From Gemmatimonadales bacterium (lineage in GTDB: Bacteria > Gemmatimonadota > Gemmatimonadetes > Gemmatimonadales > GWC2-71-9): 39,358 nt of DNA. Numbering within the stretch: the stretch's first letter is position 1; each line of letters starts with the position of its first letter. Of this stretch, positions 10,549 to 18,811 are shown piece after piece. The stretch is from the NCBI GenBank assembly GCA_025928645.1, contig JAICJD010000011.1, forward strand, positions 1 through 39,358, written 5' to 3'. The notes under the pieces were generated by a model. The model searched no databases. It saw only the letters and a program-made list of their open reading frames with translations, and had not been told where the DNA came from. The translations under genes and the position numbers were made by a program.

Positions 10549-12288
10549 GCGAAGCACCTTGCCGCGGTTGTAGTTCTGCTGGGCGCCTGCGGGCGCCCGG
10601 CGGGGGTGCCGTCGCCGTCACCCATTCCGACCGCGGAGGCGGTCGGCCCCGAGAGCAACGTAGAGGCGCTCCTGGCCGGGCTGTCGACGCGCGACAAGAT
10701 CGCCCAGCTGGTGGTGCCGTGGATTCCGGGAACCTACGCCGCCTACGACGACGACGGCTTCGAGCGCGCCGAGGCGTGGGTGGACTCGCTCCACGTCGGC
10801 GGCCTCATCGTCTCGGTGGGCTCCCCGCTCGACGTGGCCGCCAAGCTCAACCGGCTGCAGCGGCGCTCGCGGCTGCCGCTCCTCGTGGGCTCCGATTTCG
10901 AGGGCGGCACCAGCCTGCGGCTCAACGGCGGCACTCTCTTCCCTCCCAATATGGGCGTGGGCGCCACCGGCAGCGACAGCGTGGCGTACGATGTCGGGCG
11001 AATCACGGCGCTGGAAGGACGGGCGGTCGGCGTGCAGCTCTGCTTCGCGCCGGTGGCCGACGTCAACAACAACCCCGCGAACCCGATCATCAATACCCGC
11101 GCGTTCGGGGAGGACCCGGAACAGGTGGGCCGCATGGTCGCGGCCGAGGTGCGGGGGCTGCAGGACCATGGGATGCTGGCCACCGCCAAGCATTTTCCCG
11201 GGCACGGCGACACCGAGACCGACTCGCACGTCGCGCTGCCGGTCATTTCGTCATCGTGGGCGCGGCTCGACTCCGTCGAGCTGGTGCCCTTCCGCGCGGC
11301 GATCGCCGCCGGCGTGGACGTGGTGATGTCGGCGCACATCGCGCTCCCCGCCCTCGACTCGGGGCGGGTGCGGCCGGGCACGGTCGTCCCGACCATTCTC
11401 ACGGGACTTCTGCGCGACTCGCTCGGGTTCCACGGCCTGATCGTGACCGATGCGCTCAACATGGCCGGTGTGGCCGACGCCTACGGCGCCGAGGCCGGCG
11501 TGCGCGCGTTTCTGGCCGGAGCGGACCTGCTGCTCCAGCCGGCCGATCCGGGCGCCGCGATCGACGCCATGGCCCGCGCCGTCGCCCGCGGCGAGATCAC
11601 GCCCGAGCGGCTCGACCGCTCGGTCCGCCGCGTGCTGGAGGCCAAGAAGGGGCTCGGCCTGTTTGCCGGGCGGACCGTTTCGCTCGACAGCATTCCGGCG
11701 GTCGTGGGGAGCGCCGCATTCGAGCGCGATGCGGCGGCGATCGCCCAGCGCTCGATCGTCATGGTGAAGGACTCGGCCGGCGTGATCCACGGGCTCGGGA
11801 GGGCCCGGCCGGGGCTCACCCTCGTGACGTACGCCGAGGAGGAGAACCGGACCGTCGGCCTGGCCCTGGCGGCAGAGCTCCGGGCGCGGGGCTTCGGCGT
11901 CACGCTCGCGCGACTCTGGCCGGCCAGCGGCGCGGCGAGCTACGACTCCGCGGCGTCGGCGCTCCGGCAGAATACGACCGCGCTCTTCGCCACGGCCGAC
12001 CGGCCGATCGCAGGACGCGGATCGATCGGACTGCCGGCCGCGCTCGCCGCGCTCGTCGCGCACACGGCGCAGGAGCGGCCGACGGTGCTGGTCTCGCTGG
12101 GCAATCCGTACGTGCTGTCGGGCCTGCCGGAGGTGGGCTCGTACCTGATCGGCTGGCGATCGAACGCCTTGATCGAGCGCGCGGTGGCGCGGGCCCTCGC
12201 GGGCGCCGCGCCGATCACCGGGCGCCTGCCGATCGCGTTGCCGCCGAGCTACCCGCGCGGCTGGGGACTGCAACGCCGGGTACCGTAG
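10543..12288 (+). CDS. nagZ: beta-N-acetylhexosaminidase NagZ, GH3, lipoprotein with C-terminal domain
   Basis: A 581-residue GH3 enzyme that removes GlcNAc from the non-reducing end of muropeptides or cell-wall fragments. The NagZ loop KHFPGHGDTETDSH (216-229) carries the catalytic His, and D303 in VTDALNMAGV is the nucleophile. Residues beyond about 360 form a second (alpha/beta)-sandwich domain, as in Bacillus NagZ; E. coli NagZ lacks it. The GTG start gives a signal peptide with a good lipobox (VVVLLGAC), so the enzyme is probably membrane-anchored and outside the cytoplasm, unlike E. coli NagZ. The ribosome site is weak. It is divergent from namZ, with no promoter space between them. Confidence 0.93.
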   Translation: MHAKHLAAVVVLLGACGRPAGVPSPSPIPTAEAVGPESNVEALLAGLSTRDKIAQLVVPWIPGTYAAYDDDGFERAEAWVDSLHVGGLIVSVGSPLDVAAKLNRLQRRSRLPLLVGSDFEGGTSLRLNGGTLFPPNMGVGATGSDSVAYDVGRITALEGRAVGVQLCFAPVADVNNNPANPIINTRAFGEDPEQVGRMVAAEVRGLQDHGMLATAKHFPGHGDTETDSHVALPVISSSWARLDSVELVPFRAAIAAGVDVVMSAHIALPALDSGRVRPGTVVPTILTGLLRDSLGFHGLIVTDALNMAGVADAYGAEAGVRAFLAGADLLLQPADPGAAIDAMARAVARGEITPERLDRSVRRVLEAKKGLGLFAGRTVSLDSIPAVVGSAAFERDAAAIAQRSIVMVKDSAGVIHGLGRARPGLTLVTYAEEENRTVGLALAAELRARGFGVTLARLWPASGAASYDSAASALRQNTTALFATADRPIAGRGSIGLPAALAALVAHTAQERPTVLVSLGNPYVLSGLPEVGSYLIGWRSNALIERAVARALAGAAPITGRLPIALPPSYPRGWGLQRRVP

Positions 12289-12351
12289 AAGCGGTGAGCA
12301 CTTGTCGCCCACCGAGCCACCATCCCTCTCCCCTGCGACCACGAGATACCG

Positions 12352-14151
12352 ATGCATCTCGTCTTCTCGGACTGGCTGATCATCGCGCTCTACTTCGTGG
12401 CCTCCGCGGCCATCGGCCTGGCCTACACACGCCGGGCCGGCAAGTCGCTGGCGGACTACTTCGTGTCCGGCAGGTCGCTGCCGTGGTGGCTCGCGGGCAC
12501 CTCGATGGTGGCGACGACCTTCGCCGCGGACACGCCGCTGGCCGTGGCCGGCCTGGTGGCGAAGTACGGCGTCGCCGGCAACTGGCTGTGGTGGAATGGC
12601 GCGGTGTCCGGGGTGCTCACGGTGTTCTTCTTCTCCCGGCTGTGGCGCCGGGCCGGCGTGATCACCGACGTCGAGTTCGCGGAGCTGCGCTACGGCGGCC
12701 GGCCGGCCGCGGTGCTGCGCGGCTTCCGCGCCCTCTATCTCGCGTTGCCCATCAACCTGATCATCATGGGCTGGGTCACCCGGGCCATGGCCACCATCCT
12801 CCAGGTCAGCCTGAACATCGATCCCTGGAAGGCCGCGCTCTTCCTCTTCGCCGTGACCGCCATCTACAGCGTGCTCGGCGGGCTCTGGGGCGTGATCGTC
12901 ACGGACCTGTTCCAGTTCGTGTTCGCGATGGGCGGCTCGATTCTGCTCGCGGTGCTGGCGGTCCGTTCGGTGGGAGGACTCGATCCGCTCGTCGAGCGGG
13001 TCTCCACCCACTTCGGATCGCCCGAGGCCGCATTCGGGGTCTTTCCCCCCCTGAGCGCGCCGTGGCTCCCGGTGACGACCCTGCTCGTATGGCTCAGCGT
13101 GCAGTGGTGGGCCTCCTGGTACCCGGGTCAGGAGCCCGGGGGCGGCGGCTACGTGGTGCAGCGGATCCTCTCGGCCAAGGACGAGCGCCACGGGCTCCTG
13201 GCGACGCTGTGGTTCACCATCGCCCACTACGCGCTCCGGCCCTGGCCCTGGATCCTCGTCGGGTTCGTCGGGCTCCTGCGCTATCCCACGCTGGCGAACC
13301 CGGAAGAAGGCTACGTGCGGGTGATGGTGGACATCCTGCCGTCGCCGTACAAGGGCCTCCTGCTCGCCGCGTTCGCCGCTGCCTACATGAGCACGATCAG
13401 CACCCACCTCAACTGGGGCGCGTCGTATCTGGTGAACGACGTCTACCTCCGGTTCGTGAAGCCCGAGGCGAGCCCCCGCGCGCAGGTCATGGCCTCGCGG
13501 CTGGCCACGATCGTGCTGATGGTCTCGTCGCTGGTGGTGATGCAGTTCCTCACCAGCGTGGAGCAGGGCTGGAAGATTTTGTTCGCGCTCGGGGCGGGCA
13601 CGGGCCTCGTGTTCATCCTGCGGTGGTACTGGTGGCGGGTGAATGCATGGTCCGAGATCAGCGCCATGGCGGCGTCGCTCGTCACCTCGCTCGCCCTGAG
13701 CCGGGTCGGGCATTCGATGACGGACCCCGGCAGCCGCGACTATGCGTTCACCATGCTGGTCACCGTGGGCGTCACGACGGCCGTCTGGCTCCTGGTCACC
13801 GCCCTGACCGCGCCCGAGTCGGACGAGACCCTGGCGCGGTTCTACCGCCAGGTGCGTCCCGGAGGGCCTGGCTGGCGCTCGGTGGCGCGACGTCTCGGGC
13901 TCGGCGAGGACTCCATTCCGGGGGGCGCCCTGTCGTGGGTCAACTGGGTGGCCGGCATCGTGGCGGTCTATGCCGCGGTCTTCGCCGGCGGGGCGGCGGT
14001 CACCGGCCAGCCGGTGCGGGCCCTGCTGTACGTTGGGGTCGCGATCCTAGCTTTCTCGTTGATCCAGCGCAACTTGCGCGCCGACCCCATACTGGCGGCC
14101 GACGTTGACACCGTCGTCGACGCCCGGTTACGTTTCGACTCCGGAGAATGA
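12352..14151 (+). CDS. sodium:solute symporter (SSS family), first copy
   Basis: A 599-residue polytopic carrier of the sodium:solute symporter family with about 14 membrane segments. Family landmarks are ADYFVSGRSLPWWLAGTSMV near the N-terminus and the TM8-type block AAFAAAYMSTISTHLNWGAS, which holds the Ser/Thr Na+ ligands. It lies 63 nt after nagZ on the same strand, so the likely substrate is a sugar released by NamZ/NagZ (MurNAc or GlcNAc). That substrate is inferred only from position. Other family substrates (sialic acid, glucose, proline) cannot be excluded. The stop overlaps an ATG at 14148, but the next gene more likely starts at 14187. Confidence 0.9.
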   Translation: MHLVFSDWLIIALYFVASAAIGLAYTRRAGKSLADYFVSGRSLPWWLAGTSMVATTFAADTPLAVAGLVAKYGVAGNWLWWNGAVSGVLTVFFFSRLWRRAGVITDVEFAELRYGGRPAAVLRGFRALYLALPINLIIMGWVTRAMATILQVSLNIDPWKAALFLFAVTAIYSVLGGLWGVIVTDLFQFVFAMGGSILLAVLAVRSVGGLDPLVERVSTHFGSPEAAFGVFPPLSAPWLPVTTLLVWLSVQWWASWYPGQEPGGGGYVVQRILSAKDERHGLLATLWFTIAHYALRPWPWILVGFVGLLRYPTLANPEEGYVRVMVDILPSPYKGLLLAAFAAAYMSTISTHLNWGASYLVNDVYLRFVKPEASPRAQVMASRLATIVLMVSSLVVMQFLTSVEQGWKILFALGAGTGLVFILRWYWWRVNAWSEISAMAASLVTSLALSRVGHSMTDPGSRDYAFTMLVTVGVTTAVWLLVTALTAPESDETLARFYRQVRPGGPGWRSVARRLGLGEDSIPGGALSWVNWVAGIVAVYAAVFAGGAAVTGQPVRALLYVGVAILAFSLIQRNLRADPILAADVDTVVDARLRFDSGE

Positions 14152-14186
14152 GTTTGCCGGCAGCCGATCCACCCAAGGAGCAGAGC

Positions 14187-14552
14187 ATGAGCATCGAACA
14201 GCAGGCGCCGGCGGGCGGGTTCCTCATGACCCTCACCGAGCGGGCGGCTGAAGAGGTGCAGAAGTTCATCACCCAGGAGCAGGTCCCCACCGACACGGCG
14301 GGGCTTCGGATCAGCGTGCTGCCTGGCGGCTGCTCCGGCTTCAAGTACAGCCTGAACATCGAGGAGCGGGCCCTCGACGACGACCTGGTCCACGAAGTGA
14401 ACGGCGTGCGCGTCTTCGTGGACGGCTTCAGCGCGCAGTACCTGACGGGCGTCACGATCGACTACGTGAGCTCGATGCAGGGCTCGGGGTTCACCTTCAG
14501 CAACCCCAACGCCACCGGCGGCTGCGGGTGCGGCAGCAGCTTCACGGCATAG
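14187..14552 (+). CDS. IscA/ErpA-type iron-sulfur carrier (HesB family)
   Basis: A 121-residue A-type carrier that receives Fe-S clusters and passes them to apo-enzymes. The three ligand cysteines are visible: C49 in LPGGCSGFKY, and C113 and C115 in the C-terminal GGCGCGSSF. The ATG at 14187 is chosen because AAGGAG sits 6 nt upstream; an ATG at 14148 would add 13 residues and overlap the symporter stop. The gene sits 35 nt after the first symporter and just before an inverted-repeat element. It has no evident link to wall-sugar metabolism, and nothing in view distinguishes IscA from ErpA. Confidence 0.93.
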   Translation: MSIEQQAPAGGFLMTLTERAAEEVQKFITQEQVPTDTAGLRISVLPGGCSGFKYSLNIEERALDDDLVHEVNGVRVFVDGFSAQYLTGVTIDYVSSMQGSGFTFSNPNATGGCGCGSSFTA

Positions 14553-14571
14553 TCCCGCGCCCGCGCATGAA

Positions 14572-14661
14572 GTCACCCTGAGCGAAGCGAAGGGGGCATG
14601 ATTTAGGTCATGCCCCCTTGGCGCAGCCTGCCCTGAGCGTAGTCAAGGGGCTCAGGGTGAC
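14572..14661. repeat. 90-bp inverted-repeat element, copy 1
   Basis: The outer arms GTCACCCTGAGC (14572-14583) and GCTCAGGGTGAC (14650-14661) are exact reverse complements. An inner perfect 12-bp hairpin, AAGGGGGCATGA (14590-14601) and TCATGCCCCCTT (14608-14619), has a six-base loop. The motif CCCTGAGCG...GCTCAGGG also occurs in the element at 17092. It may also end iscA transcription. The start of the next symporter gene probably lies in its right arm. Confidence 0.85.
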
Positions 14662-16201
14662 CCATGCGCCGGCGCGCATCCCTTACCCTCACCCGTCTCC
14701 GGCCCTGCACGCTCTCGACCTCGCCGTCGTCGTCCTGTACTTCGCGTTCACGCTCGGCGTGGGCCTCTGGGTCTCGCGCCATCAGCGGAGCGCCGCCGAC
14801 TACTTCCTCGGCGCACGCGACCTGCCTGCCTGGGCGATCCTGTTCTCCATCGTCGCCACCGAGACCTCGGCCCTTACCGTCATATCGGTGCCGGGCATCG
14901 GCGCGCGCGGGGACCTGACGTTTCTCCAGCTCACCTTCGGATACCTGATCGGGCGGATCGGCGTGGCGGCGTGGCTCCTGCCCGGATATTTCCGGGGCCA
15001 CCAGGAGACGGCGTACGCGCGGCTCGAGTCGCGTTTCGGCGTCGGCACCCGGCGACTCATCTCGCTCATCTTCCTCGTCTCCCGCTTCCTGGGCGATGCC
15101 GTCCGGGTGTTCGCCAGCGCCATCCCGCTCGCGCTGGTGACGGGGTGGAGCGTGCCGAGCGCCATCGTGGTGATGGGGATCGTGACGATGGTCTACACCT
15201 GGTTCGGCGGCTTCAAGGCGGTGGTGTGGACCGACGTCCTCCAGCTCGCCGTCTATCTCACCGGCGGGATCGGCGCGCTGTTCGTGGCCTGGCATCTCGC
15301 CGGGGGCGCGGGCCACGCGCTCGCCGCGGCCGACGCCGCGGGCAAGCTCCGCGTCATCGACCTCGCGCCGAGCCTCACCCACACCTACACCCTGCTGAGC
15401 GGTCTGGTCGGCGGCGCGCTGCTCTCTGCGGCCTCGCACGGGACCGACCACCTCATCGTGCAGCGCCTGCTTGCCACCCGCTCGCTGGCGGACGCGCGGG
15501 TGGCCCTCGTGGGCTCCGGCGTGATGGTCATCCTGCAGTTCAGCCTGTTCCTGCTGGTCGGCTCGGCGATCTGGGGCGCGGGGCTGGCCGGCACCGGTTC
15601 GGGCGACGAGGTGTTTCCGGCCTTCGTCGTGAACCAGCTGCCGACGGGCCTCGCGGGGCTCGTGATCGCGGGCATCCTGGCCGCCGCGATGGGCACGCAC
15701 AGCTCCGCCATCAACTCGCTGGCGTCCTCCGCGACGCACGATCTCTACGCGTCGTGGACCGGCCGCCGCGATCCCGGCCACCTGCTGCGGGTCGGCCGCC
15801 TGATCTCCGGCGGGTGGGCGCTCGGGCTGATCGCGGGCGCCCTGTTCTTCCACTGGACGGCGGGCGGCGGCCAGACGCCGGTGGTCGTGCTGGCGTTGTC
15901 GATCGCCTCGGTGACCTATGGTCCGCTGCTCGGCACCTACGTGCTGGCCGGCCGCTGGCCGCGCGCGCGCGGCCGCGACGTCGTGGGCGCGGTCGCCGTG
16001 ACGGTGGTGGCGATGCTGGTGGTGGTCTTCGCGAAGCACCTCGCCACGGCGCCGGCGCTCGCCTGGCTGGAGCCGCTCGGGCGGCTCGCCTGGCCGTGGT
16101 ACGTGCCGCTCGGCACGCTGCTCGCCGTCGGCAGCGGTATCGCGCTCAGCTATCTTCCCGGGCGTGCGGCCCTCTCTCCAGCGCGCGTGAGCGCACCGTG
16201 A
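14657..16201 (+). CDS. sodium:solute symporter (SSS family), second copy
   Basis: A carrier of about 514 residues with 13-14 membrane segments. Landmarks are ADYFLGARDLPAWAILFSIV, ETSALTVISVPG and AGILAAAMGTHSSAINSLAS (Na+-site TM8). It is only distantly similar to the symporter at 12352. The start is uncertain. The GTG at 14657 lies inside the repeat arm, 6 nt after AAGGGG; a CTG at 14705 would place the start right before LDLAVVVLYF, the usual family N-terminus. The stop overlaps the kinase start (GTGA), so carrier and kinase are co-translated. Uptake and phosphorylation of an amino sugar is the likely joint function. Confidence 0.88.
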   Translation: MTHAPARIPYPHPSPALHALDLAVVVLYFAFTLGVGLWVSRHQRSAADYFLGARDLPAWAILFSIVATETSALTVISVPGIGARGDLTFLQLTFGYLIGRIGVAAWLLPGYFRGHQETAYARLESRFGVGTRRLISLIFLVSRFLGDAVRVFASAIPLALVTGWSVPSAIVVMGIVTMVYTWFGGFKAVVWTDVLQLAVYLTGGIGALFVAWHLAGGAGHALAAADAAGKLRVIDLAPSLTHTYTLLSGLVGGALLSAASHGTDHLIVQRLLATRSLADARVALVGSGVMVILQFSLFLLVGSAIWGAGLAGTGSGDEVFPAFVVNQLPTGLAGLVIAGILAAAMGTHSSAINSLASSATHDLYASWTGRRDPGHLLRVGRLISGGWALGLIAGALFFHWTAGGGQTPVVVLALSIASVTYGPLLGTYVLAGRWPRARGRDVVGAVAVTVVAMLVVVFAKHLATAPALAWLEPLGRLAWPWYVPLGTLLAVGSGIALSYLPGRAALSPARVSAP

Positions 16202-17100
16202 GCCGAATTCTCGTCGGCGCCGACGTCGGCGGCAGCAAGACCGCGGTCGGCGTGTCCGACGGCACGACGGTGCTCGCCCGTGCCGAGGGCTCCGGCGCCG
16301 CCGTGCGGCCCGGACGCGCGCTCATCTCTTCGTCGATCATCGCGGAGGTCGTGCGCCAGGCGCTCGCCGGCGCCGGGCGACTGAGCGGGGACGTGCTGTA
16401 CGTGGGCGCGGCCGGCGCGGGACGCGAGCCCGAGCGGGAGGAGCTGCGGAAGGCGCTCCGGGGCGAGAACCTCGCGACCCGGGTGGTCGTGTCCACCGAC
16501 ATCGAGATCGCGCTGGCCGCCGCGTTCGACGAGGGGCCCGGCATCGTGGTGACCGCGGGCACCGGCAGCGTGGCGGTCGGGCGGGATCGCACGGGGAAGC
16601 AGCACCGCATCGGCGGCTACGGCTGGCAGATGGGCGACGAAGGGAGCGGTTACGCCATCGGCCGCGCGGCCCTCGGCGCGGTGAGCCGCGCGGTGGATGG
16701 GCGCAGCCCGCGGACCGCCCTCAGCGAGCGGGTGCTGGCGGCGTCGCGGAGCGCCGGCTTCGACGAGCTGGTGCGCTGGGCGGCGGGCGCCTCGCCGGCG
16801 GAGGTGGCGTCGCTCGCGCCGCACGTGCTCGACGTGGCGGCCCACGGCGACCCGCTGGCCCAGGGGATCCTGGACTACGCCGCGCGCGAGCTGACGCAGC
16901 TCGCCATCTGTCTCGTGCCGGTGATGGACATCGCCCCGCCGGTCGGCGTAGCGCTCACCGGCGGCCTGCTCTCGGCCGACGGCCCGCTGCGGCGCAGCGT
17001 GCTCGCGCGGCTGGGCCAGGAGGCGACGCTCCGGCCGGTGGAGACGCGGGTGGATCCGGTCGAGGGCGCGCTGCGGCTGGCGGCCCGGGAATCACCCTGA
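16198..17100 (+). CDS. BadF/BcrA-type sugar kinase, probably GlcNAc/MurNAc kinase
   Basis: A 300-residue member of the BadF/BadG ATPase fold (ASKHA superfamily). The ATP-site blocks are VGADVGGSKTAVGV (6-19), the VVTAGTGSVAVG block and the C-terminal ALTGGLLS. The segment GGYGWQMGDEGSGYAIGR is typical of N-acetylglucosamine kinases and of MurK, which phosphorylates both GlcNAc and MurNAc. The GTG start overlaps the symporter stop by 4 nt. The last codons and the TGA stop lie inside the repeat element at 17092. With NamZ/NagZ upstream, a role in wall-sugar salvage is likely; no MurQ etherase is seen in the window. Confidence 0.88.
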   Translation: MSRILVGADVGGSKTAVGVSDGTTVLARAEGSGAAVRPGRALISSSIIAEVVRQALAGAGRLSGDVLYVGAAGAGREPEREELRKALRGENLATRVVVSTDIEIALAAAFDEGPGIVVTAGTGSVAVGRDRTGKQHRIGGYGWQMGDEGSGYAIGRAALGAVSRAVDGRSPRTALSERVLAASRSAGFDELVRWAAGASPAEVASLAPHVLDVAAHGDPLAQGILDYAARELTQLAICLVPVMDIAPPVGVALTGGLLSADGPLRRSVLARLGQEATLRPVETRVDPVEGALRLAARESP

Positions 17101-17169
17101 CCCCGAGCGTTAGCGAGGGGGAAAGGGGACATGCGCTGACGCACGCCCCCTTCGCTTCGCTCAGGGTGA
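17092..17169. repeat. 78-bp inverted-repeat element, copy 2
   Basis: TCACCCTGA (17092-17100) and TCAGGGTGA (17161-17169) are exact reverse complements. The interior is G-rich then C-rich and ends CCCCCTTCGCTTCGCTCAGG, the mirror of the left part of copy 1 (CCTGAGCGAAGCGAAGGGGG). A further CGCTCAGGGTCGAC follows at 17175-17188. The left arm supplies the kinase stop codon. It may also work as a bidirectional terminator between the convergent kinase and permease genes. Confidence 0.8.
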
Positions 17170-17210
17170 CTCGTCGCTCAGGGTCGACCCCTAGGCCGAC
17201 GACCCTTCCG

Positions 17211-18776
17211 TCACACCGCCGCCCCCGTCTCCTCCGCTTTCGCCTCGGCCTGCCTCGCCAATCGGCTGTTCCGCACGCCGTACGTGAAGTAGATGGCCAA
17301 CCCCAGCAGCAGCCACAGCCCGAACCGGATCCAGGTGATCCTGGGAAGCTGGATCATCAGGTAGATGCAGGCCAGGATCGAGATGATCGGCGTGATCGGC
17401 ACGAGCGGCGCGCGGAACGGCCGCGGCCGATCGGGCTCCTGCCGCCGCAGCACGATGACCCCCGCCGACACCAGCACGAACGCAAACAGAGTGCCGATGT
17501 TCGTCAGGTCCACCACCTCGGCGATGTTCGCGAACGCCGCGAACGTGGCCACGAACAGCCCGGTGATGATGGTGCCGACCCAGGGTGTCTTGAACCGCGG
17601 GTGGACCCGCGCGAGAAACGGCGGCAGCAACCCGTCCCGCGACATGGACATGAAGATCCGCGGCTGGCCGAGCTGGAACACGAGGAGGACGCTGCTCATC
17701 GCCACCACCGCGCCGAGTGACACGATGAAGCGCGAGATCGTGAGCAGCCGCGGCGAGCCGTCGGCCAGCGCCAGCGCCGTGATCATCGGCTCCGGTGTGC
17801 CCAGCCGCTGCCACGGCGCCATGCCGGTCATGACCAGCGCCAGCACGATGTAGAGCACCGTGCAGACGACCAGGCTCATGATGATCCCGAAGGGCATGTC
17901 GCGAGCCGGGTCGCGCGCCTCCTCCGCGGCCGTGCTCGTCGCGTCGAATCCGATGTAGCTGAAGAAGATGATGGCCGCCCCGGCGCTGATGCCCGCGAAG
18001 CCGTTGGGCGCGAACCCGCCGGTCGCGGGATCGTTCCAGTGGATCGGCTTGATCAGGGTGACGCCCACCGCGCAGAAGAACAGGATGATGGCGATCTTGA
18101 GCACCACCATCGCCGTGTTCGAGTTGGCGCTCTCCTTGATGCCGATGACCAGGATCACGGTGATGAGGGCGACGATGAGGAAGGCGGGCAGGTTGGCGAT
18201 GACCGGCAGGCCGAACAGACGGGGCGCCGTGGCGAGCGCGGAGGCGAGATACTGGCTGCTCGGGTCGCTCGCGCCGTTGGCGACCGCGGCGGCCGCCATG
18301 TGGGCGGATCGGAAGTCCGTGGCGAGCCACGCCGGCATGGCCACCCCGAAGTGCGTCAGGAGCTCGCGGAAATAGCCGGACCAGCCGATCGCCACCCCGA
18401 TGTTGCCGACCGCGTACTCCACGATCAGGTCCCAGCCGATGATCCACGCCACCAGCTCGCCCAGACTCGCGTACGCGTAGGTGTAGGCGGAGCCCGAGAT
18501 CGGCACCATGGCGGCGAATTCGGCGTAGCACAGTGCGGCGAACCCGCAGGTGAGCGCGGTGAGCAGGAACGAGAGCACGATCGCGGGGCCCGCGCCGGGA
18601 CGGGCCGGGTCGCCCACGATGGCCGTGCCCGTCGTCGCGAAGATGCCGGCCCCGATCGTGGCGCCCACGCCAAGCGCGGTCAGGTGCCACTTGCCGAGCG
18701 AGCGCTTGAGACCGCCGCGCTCCAGAATGTCGTTCTCGCAGTCCTCGACCGATTTCCGGAGCAGCAGCCGGTGCAT
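17211..18776 (-). CDS. APC-superfamily amino acid permease (cationic amino acid transporter type)
   Basis: A 521-residue permease with 12-14 membrane segments. The family glycine motif GVGATIGAGIFATTGTA is in TM1, followed by the ISGSAYTYAYASLGE block. FFSYIGFDATSTAAEEARDP is the conserved segment after TM6. The N-terminus (LLLRKSVEDCEND) and the overall length resemble the YfnA/CAT subgroup. The ATG at 18776 has GAGGA about 7 nt upstream. The gene is convergent to the kinase, with repeat copy 2 between them. It is downstream of the TonB-like gene with a 35-nt gap. Substrate not determined. Confidence 0.93.
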   Translation of the reverse strand: MHRLLLRKSVEDCENDILERGGLKRSLGKWHLTALGVGATIGAGIFATTGTAIVGDPARPGAGPAIVLSFLLTALTCGFAALCYAEFAAMVPISGSAYTYAYASLGELVAWIIGWDLIVEYAVGNIGVAIGWSGYFRELLTHFGVAMPAWLATDFRSAHMAAAAVANGASDPSSQYLASALATAPRLFGLPVIANLPAFLIVALITVILVIGIKESANSNTAMVVLKIAIILFFCAVGVTLIKPIHWNDPATGGFAPNGFAGISAGAAIIFFSYIGFDATSTAAEEARDPARDMPFGIIMSLVVCTVLYIVLALVMTGMAPWQRLGTPEPMITALALADGSPRLLTISRFIVSLGAVVAMSSVLLVFQLGQPRIFMSMSRDGLLPPFLARVHPRFKTPWVGTIITGLFVATFAAFANIAEVVDLTNIGTLFAFVLVSAGVIVLRRQEPDRPRPFRAPLVPITPIISILACIYLMIQLPRITWIRFGLWLLLGLAIYFTYGVRNSRLARQAEAKAEETGAAV

Positions 18777-18811
18777 GAAGAGTCCTCGTGCGGCGTGGGG
18801 AAGTGCGGGCG

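Noticed and set aside
10719-14108. Very long open frame (1129 codons) across nagZ and the symporter
   Set aside because: Arg/Gly/Ala-rich low-complexity product; the correct frame gives NagZ and SSS proteins with intact motifs.
14572-17169. Symporter-kinase segment as a composite transposon
   Set aside because: No transposase, no clear target duplication, and the two elements are not identical; recorded only as flanking repeats.
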